This document shows, in pieces, positions 59,552 through 64,000 of a DNA stretch of 64,000 nucleotides (within the stretch, counting starts at the first letter, position 1; each line of letters opens with the position of its first letter). The notes under the pieces are model-generated. The model made no database searches. It was not told the DNA's origin and worked only from the letters and a program-made list of their open reading frames with translations. Origin of the DNA: Massilia sp. Bi118. Its GTDB lineage: Bacteria > Pseudomonadota > Gammaproteobacteria > Burkholderiales > Burkholderiaceae_D. The DNA lies in contig NZ_CAKKMV010000013.1 in the NCBI RefSeq assembly GCF_918697865.1, positions 123,971 through 187,970 of the forward strand, written 5' to 3'. The translations under genes were made by a program, and so were the position numbers.

Positions 59552-59821
59552 TCAAAGACCAGAACCATACTTCCCTGGAGGTCCAATCGCATCCGGTGGC
59601 CGTGCCGTACTAAAAAACGAAACGATTCCCTTGCGCGTCCTGATCGCTTGCTCGGCCGCCTGTCCACTCTTGAATTTTTCGGGAACACCGAGGTGACGGA
59701 CTAACCAGTTGCTCAGGCGCCGCTGGCCGGTTTCGATCATGCGGCCGCGATATTTGCCGGCCTTGATCGGGTAAGTGCCTGGATTCGGAAAACCGGCGCC
59801 GGAATTGGGTGCTCGCAAGCC
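59552..59821 (-). pseudogene. Possible remnant of a T6SS amidase (Tae-like) effector
   Basis: Between tRNA copies 2 and 3 the minus strand is open for about 90 codons of ordinary protein-like sequence: NPGTYPIKAGKYRGRMIETG, QRRLSNWLVRHLGVPEKFKS, RKGIVSFFSTARPPDAIGPP, GKYGSGL. The order resembles the central part of Tae4-like peptidoglycan amidases, in which a GI-x-FF strand precedes the catalytic histidine. The N-terminal part with the catalytic cysteine and the GH-x-D motif are missing, and there is no start signal, so it would be a dead fragment. The family match is from memory and uncertain. Confidence 0.35.
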
Positions 59822-59849
59822 ACAGATGTGGCCGGATCGAGAAACAAAC

Positions 59850-59884
59850 AAAAATGGCCCAGAAAGCAGAACTTTCTGAGCCAT
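59850..59884 (-). terminator. Terminator of tRNA-Arg copy 3
   Basis: ATGGCTCAGAAAG (59884-59872 on the minus strand), five-base loop, CTTTCTGGGCCAT (59866-59854), then TTTT. Confidence 0.85.
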
Positions 59885-59898
59885 CTCTGATGCATAAG

Positions 59899-59975
59899 TG
59901 GTGCGGCTGGCAGGAATCGAACCCACGACCCCTTGGTTCGTAGCCAAGTACTCTATCCAGCTGAGCTACAGCCGC
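59899..59975 (-). tRNA. tRNA-Arg(ACG), copy 3
   Basis: 77 nt, identical in sequence to copy 1, with encoded CCA and anticodon ACG. Confidence 0.97.
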
Positions 59976-59986
59976 CCGAGGCACGC

Positions 59987-60015
59987 ATTATAGCGGGCCT
60001 TCCAACTTTGGTAAA
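59987..60015 (-). promoter_or_regulatory. Promoter of tRNA-Arg copy 3
   Basis: On the minus strand TTTACC (60015-60010), 17 bases, consensus TATAAT (59992-59987). Confidence 0.8.
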
Positions 60016-60058
60016 GTGCCTACTGCGCAGGGCAAGAATGGAAGGGCGAGCTACAAAG

Positions 60059-60093
60059 AAAAATGGCCTGGAAAGCAGAACTTTCCAGGCCAT
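60059..60093 (-). terminator. Terminator of tRNA-Arg copy 4
   Basis: ATGGCCTGGAAAG (60093-60081 on the minus strand), the same five-base loop as copy 3, CTTTCCAGGCCAT (60075-60063), then TTTTT. Stem bases differ from copy 3 by compensating changes. Confidence 0.85.
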
Positions 60094-60108
60094 CTCTCAG
60101 GTATAAGT

Positions 60109-60185
60109 TGGTGCGGCTGGCAGGAATCGAACCCACGACCCCTTGGTTCGTAGCCAAGTACTCTATCCAGCTGAGCTACAGCCGC
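60109..60185 (-). tRNA. tRNA-Arg(ACG), copy 4
   Basis: 77 nt, identical in sequence to copy 1, with encoded CCA and anticodon ACG. Confidence 0.97.
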
Positions 60186-60195
60186 CCAAGACGCT

Positions 60196-60224
60196 ATTAT
60201 AGCAGCGACATCCCGGAGGGGGAA
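60196..60224 (-). promoter_or_regulatory. Promoter of tRNA-Arg copy 4
   Basis: On the minus strand TTCCCC (60224-60219), 17 bases, consensus TATAAT (60201-60196). The -35 is the weakest of the four. Confidence 0.7.
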
Positions 60225-60291
60225 GAGTTAATTTTTTTCAACAGGACAAGGGCTTCTGGTAGATTGAAGGCTGTCTCCGGAAAACCGTCTA

Positions 60292-63200
60292 TGTTCCGCT
60301 TTCTCTTCGCCGCCGCAGCCACCGTCCTGATCTCGTTCGCCAGTCTGCCGGCCCAGGCCGGCGCGCCGCGGAGCCTGCGCTTCGAGCACCTGAGCCTGGA
60401 GCAGGGCCTGTCGCAGGAAACTGTGAAGACCATCCTGCAGGACCGGGCCGGCTTCATGTGGTTCGGTACCCAAAGCGGACTGAACCGCTACGACGGCTAC
60501 CGCATCCGCGCCTTCCGCAGCGATCCGGCCGATCCCTCCAGCCTGCCCGACAACTATGTCCTGGCTTCGTACGAAGACGGAGAAGGGCGGCTGTGGTTCG
60601 GCACCCGTGGCGGCCTGGTCCGCTTCGACGACGCGCGCCAGAAGTTCGTGCGCTATCCCTTCGTCTCCGGCAGCGAACCAGTGGCGCGCAACCGCGCCGT
60701 GACCGCCATCGTCGGCGACGGGACCGGCGGACTATGGATCGGCACCGGCGAGGGCCTGGTCCACCTCGACTCCGTCAGCGGACGCTTCCGCGTATTCCGC
60801 CATAACGGCAACGACGCCGGCAGCCTGCGCGACGACCGCGTCAGCGCGCTGGCGCTGGATGGGCGCGGCGGGCTGTGGGTCGGCACCGGCGTCGGCATCG
60901 ACCACCTGCCGGCCGGCGCCACCAGCTTCGACCACTACGATATCGACCCACACGGCGGCGCCAAGCGCAACACGGTGCTGTCGCTGTCGATGTCGCAGAA
61001 CGGGACGCTGTGGGTCGGCACCGCCGCCGGCCTCGATGCCTGGCGCACCGGCGAGGGCCAGCCGCAGCGCCGTCACATCGGCGCCGAGGAAGGCATCGGC
61101 GAGACCGGCATCCTGACCCTCTACCACGACGCCGGCAACAACCTGTGGGTCGGCACCGACCTCGACGGCCTGAAATGGCTGGATCCCGCCAGCCAGCGCT
61201 TCGTCGGCTATACCAATGTGCCGCTCGACCGTCACAGCCTGTCGGACAACCAGGTCAGCGCGGTCCGCGTCGACCGCACCGGCACGCTCTGGGTCGGCAC
61301 CCTGTTCAGCGGCGTCAACCGCGCCGACCTCGCCAGCGGCGGCTTCGGCAGTTTCACCCTGCTGCCAGGGGAGGCGGGCGACCGCACCGCCACCCTGAGC
61401 CGCAAGATCCGCACGATCGCGGCCGGCGCCGACGGCCGCCTGTGGCTGGGCACGACCGGCTCAGGGCTGCTTCACCTGGAGCCGATCAGTGGCCGCGCCG
61501 AGCGCATTCGCCACGATCCCGCGCGTAAAGGCAGCCTGCCGGACGACACCATCACCGCCGTGCTGCCCGGGCGCGGGCGCCTGTGGGTCGGCTCGGCCAC
61601 CGGGCTGTCCTGGCGCGACGCGTCCAGCGGCCTGTTCATGGCGGTGCCGCTGGGGAAGGACTCAGCGTCGAACTACGTCCAGGACCTGCTGCTCGACCGC
61701 GCCGGCAACCTGTGGGTGGCGACGCGCGGCGGCCTGTTCCTGCTCGACCCGGATGGCCGCACCTTGAGCGCCTGGCGCCACGACCCGCTCGACCCCAGGA
61801 GCCTGGGCGAGAACTACGGCTTCGCGCTGCTCGAGGACCGCGCCGGGAATATCTGGCTCGGCACCGACAACGGCCTGGACCGCCTCGACCGCGCCAGCGG
61901 CACCTTCACGCATTTCCGCCACAACGACAAGGACCCGGCCACGCTGCGCCACAACCGCGTCTATTATCTGTACGAGTCGAGCCGCGGCGAGATCTGGGTC
62001 GGCACCGCCGCCGGCCTGCACCGGATGGAGCGCGACGCAGGCGGCGCCACCATGTTCCGCTATTTCCCGGTGACGAACACGCACGAGCCGGTGCCGATCG
62101 GCGGCATCCTCGAAGACAGCCGCGGCGAACTCTGGGTCAGCACCACCGTGGGCCTGACCCGTATCGACCCGGCCACCGGCGAATTCAAGAGCTACAGCGC
62201 GAAGGACGGCCTGCTGGACGGTACGTATTTCGTCGGCTCGGCCGCGAAGGGCGCCGACGGCGAGCTGCACTTCGGCGGCGCCAACGGCATGACCTCCTTC
62301 ATGCCGGACGCGGTGCGCGACAATCCCTATCCCGCGCAGCCGGTCATCACCGACTTCCTGGTGCAGAACCGTTCGCGCCTGCCGCACGGCCCGGGCGTGT
62401 CGAACCGGGTCGAGCTGCCTTACCGCGATTCCGTGTTCACGCTGGAGTTCGCGGCCCTGCACTTCGCCGACCCGCAAAGCAACCGCTTCGCCTACCGCCT
62501 GCAGGGCTTCGACCGCGACTGGACCGAAACCGACGCCAGCAAGCGCTTCGCTACTTATACCAACCTGGACCCGGGTCATTACGTGTTCGAGGTCCGCGCC
62601 GCCAACAAGGACGGGCTGTGGAGCGACACCCCGGCACGCCTCGCCATCGACATCGCGCCGCCGTTCTGGATGACCTGGTGGTTCCGCCTGCTGGGCGCGC
62701 TGGCCGTCATCGGCGCCGGCGTCGCCGTCTACCGCCTGCGCATTCGCGTGCTGGTGCAGCAGACCGAAAGGCTGGAGCGCACCGTCGGCGCCCGCACCGC
62801 CGAACTGGTCCTGCAGAAGGAAGCTGCCGAGCAGCAGAAGGAAGCCGCGCTGCAGGCGCGCCGCAACATCGCGCTGCTGTCCGACATCGGCCGCGAACTC
62901 ACGTCCAACCTGGACAGCGAAGCGATCATGAAAAACGTCTACGGCCAGGTGCGCCAGCTGATGGACGTGAACGTGTTCGCGATCGGCGTGCTGCGCGGCG
63001 ACCGCCTGGACTGCCCCTTCGTGATCGAAGACGGCAAGCGCGTCGACGGCGCCGAGCAGTGCGGTGCCCGCGTGATGGCGATGGCGCACCGCTGCGCCGA
63101 GAACGGCGAGGAGATCCTGGTCGACGATTTCGAGCGTGACGCGTCACGCTGGGTCGGCGACCTGAAGGACGAAGCAGGCGCGCGCCCGCCGGCCTCGCTG

Positions 63201-64000
63201 ATCCTGGTGCCGGTGCTGCTCGGCGCCCGCGCGCTGGGCGTGCTGTGCGTGCAGAGCCGCGAGCACCATGCCTACCAGCACCTGCAGCTGGACATGCTTA
63301 GCACCCTGGCCGCCTACGTCGGCGTGGCGCTGGACAACGCCGACGCCTACCGCCAGCTGAAGGACACCCAGGCCCAGCTCGCGGCCCACGAGCGCCTGGC
63401 CTCGCTCGGCTCGCTGGTGGCCGGCGTCGCCCACGAACTGAATACGCCGATCGGCAACAGCCTGCTGATGGCCAGCACCCTGCAGGAAAAGACCGAGCAG
63501 CTGGCGGCGCGTTTCACTTCGGCCAACCTGAAAAAGTCGGACCTTGAGGGGTGGATCGGGGCGGCGGGCGAAGCCAGCGCGCTGATCCAGCGTAGCCTGC
63601 ATGCGGCGGCCGAGCTGGTGAACAGCTTCAAGCAGGTGTCGGTCGATCAGGCCAGCACGCAGCGCCGGCGCTTCGACCTGGCGCAGGTTTGCCAGGAGAT
63701 TGCGGCGACCATCATGAACCAGGTGCGGCGCGGCGGGCATTCATTGGAGCTGCAGGTCGCGCCGGGCATTGTGATGGACAGTTATCCGGGGCCGCTGGGG
63801 CAGGTGGTGATCAACTTCGTCAATAACGCGCTGCTGCACGCTTTCGAAGGGCAGGGCGGGACGATGGTGCTGTCGGCCTCCCTGTCGGGAGCGGAGCGGG
63901 TGCGGATCGAGTTTCGGGATAACGGGCGGGGGATTCCTTCTGAACACCTGTCGCGGATTTTCGATCCTTTCTTCACGACGCGGATGGGGCAGGGTGGGAC
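60292..64000 (+). CDS. Beta-propeller (Reg_prop/Y_Y_Y) sensor histidine kinase, 3' partial
   Basis: At least 1236 residues, open at the window end. A signal peptide (MFRFLFAAAATVLISFASLP) leads into about 13 two-component-regulator propeller repeats ending in variants of LWVGTxxGL (for example WFGTQSGLNRYDG, LWVGTGVGIDHL, IWLGTDNGLDRLD), then a Y_Y_Y domain, one membrane helix near 62665-62730, a GAF domain (about 62870-63350), HisKA (VAGVAHELNTPIGNSLLMA) and ATPase motifs (NFVNNALLHAF, RDNGRGIPSEH, FDPFFTTRMGQGG). A receiver or regulator domain may follow outside. Such kinases often sense glycans or surface signals. Confidence 0.92.

Noticed and set aside
59166..60185. Near-regular 77-nt repeats that look like a CRISPR array
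   Set aside because: They are identical tRNA-Arg genes with promoters and terminators, not short repeats with unique spacers.

Overview
This is a 64 kb window of chromosome from a high-GC Gram-negative bacterium, most likely a betaproteobacterium of the Oxalobacteraceae (Massilia/Telluria-like). The grounds are the GC-rich third codon positions, an FxDxF-type PEP-CTERM protein, a KfrA-like DNA-binding protein, T6SS baseplate genes, a Ppk1/SixA pair and many soluble hybrid histidine kinases. No ribosomal operon, CRISPR array, phage or intact insertion sequence was found. Assignments come from reading motifs by eye, so family names are firm where motifs are quoted and tentative elsewhere.

Layout. 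1-3.5 kb: end of a TIGR01777-type epimerase gene, then the ppk1-sixA operon behind a possible Pho box. 3.5-5.1 kb: an AT-richer island with one unknown gene. 5.1-19.4 kb: housekeeping and accessory metabolism: three LysR-type or SDR modules, a DUF4336 protein, the Amj lipid II flippase, a DUF885 peptidase-like protein, a TMEM175-like channel, an acyltransferase, a DoxX-OsmC-pirin cluster, a GAF-GGDEF-EAL protein and a GST. 19.4-22.3 kb: an isolated tssF-tssG pair. 22.3-31.7 kb: metal handling: a CueR-type promoter, a CopA ATPase carrying a CopZ-like domain at its C-terminus, then (after hns and a kfrA-like gene) an operon of two small metal-binding proteins, a TolC-type lipoprotein and a multicopper oxidase, followed by a TSUP permease and a CDF transporter. 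31.8-42.5 kb: a Pat-type acyl-CoA synthetase/acetyltransferase, LysR plus hydrolase, a DctB/FixJ-like two-component system divergent from an MHS-family transporter, and a DEAD-box helicase. 42.6-46 kb: small envelope proteins and a type II NADH dehydrogenase with an unusual leader and a probable TTG start.

46-64 kb is a signalling region: a NarX-like kinase beside a hemerythrin, a REC-HK-REC hybrid, REC-GGDEF, a PAS/GAF hybrid kinase, a PAS-REC protein, a YfiR-hybrid kinase operon and, running off the window, a beta-propeller (Reg_prop/Y_Y_Y) sensor kinase. Between the last two lie a PEP-CTERM protein and four identical tRNA-Arg(ACG) genes, each with its own promoter and terminator, plus a possible remnant of a T6SS amidase effector.

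The points most worth a second look are the CopA-CopZ fusion with a buried ribosome binding site and ATG, the competing hairpins upstream of the NADH dehydrogenase, the four-unit tRNA-Arg array with effector-like debris, the orphan tssFG pair, a two-residue insertion in the helix-turn-helix of the FixJ-like regulator, and several short genes and sites a standard gene caller is likely to miss.
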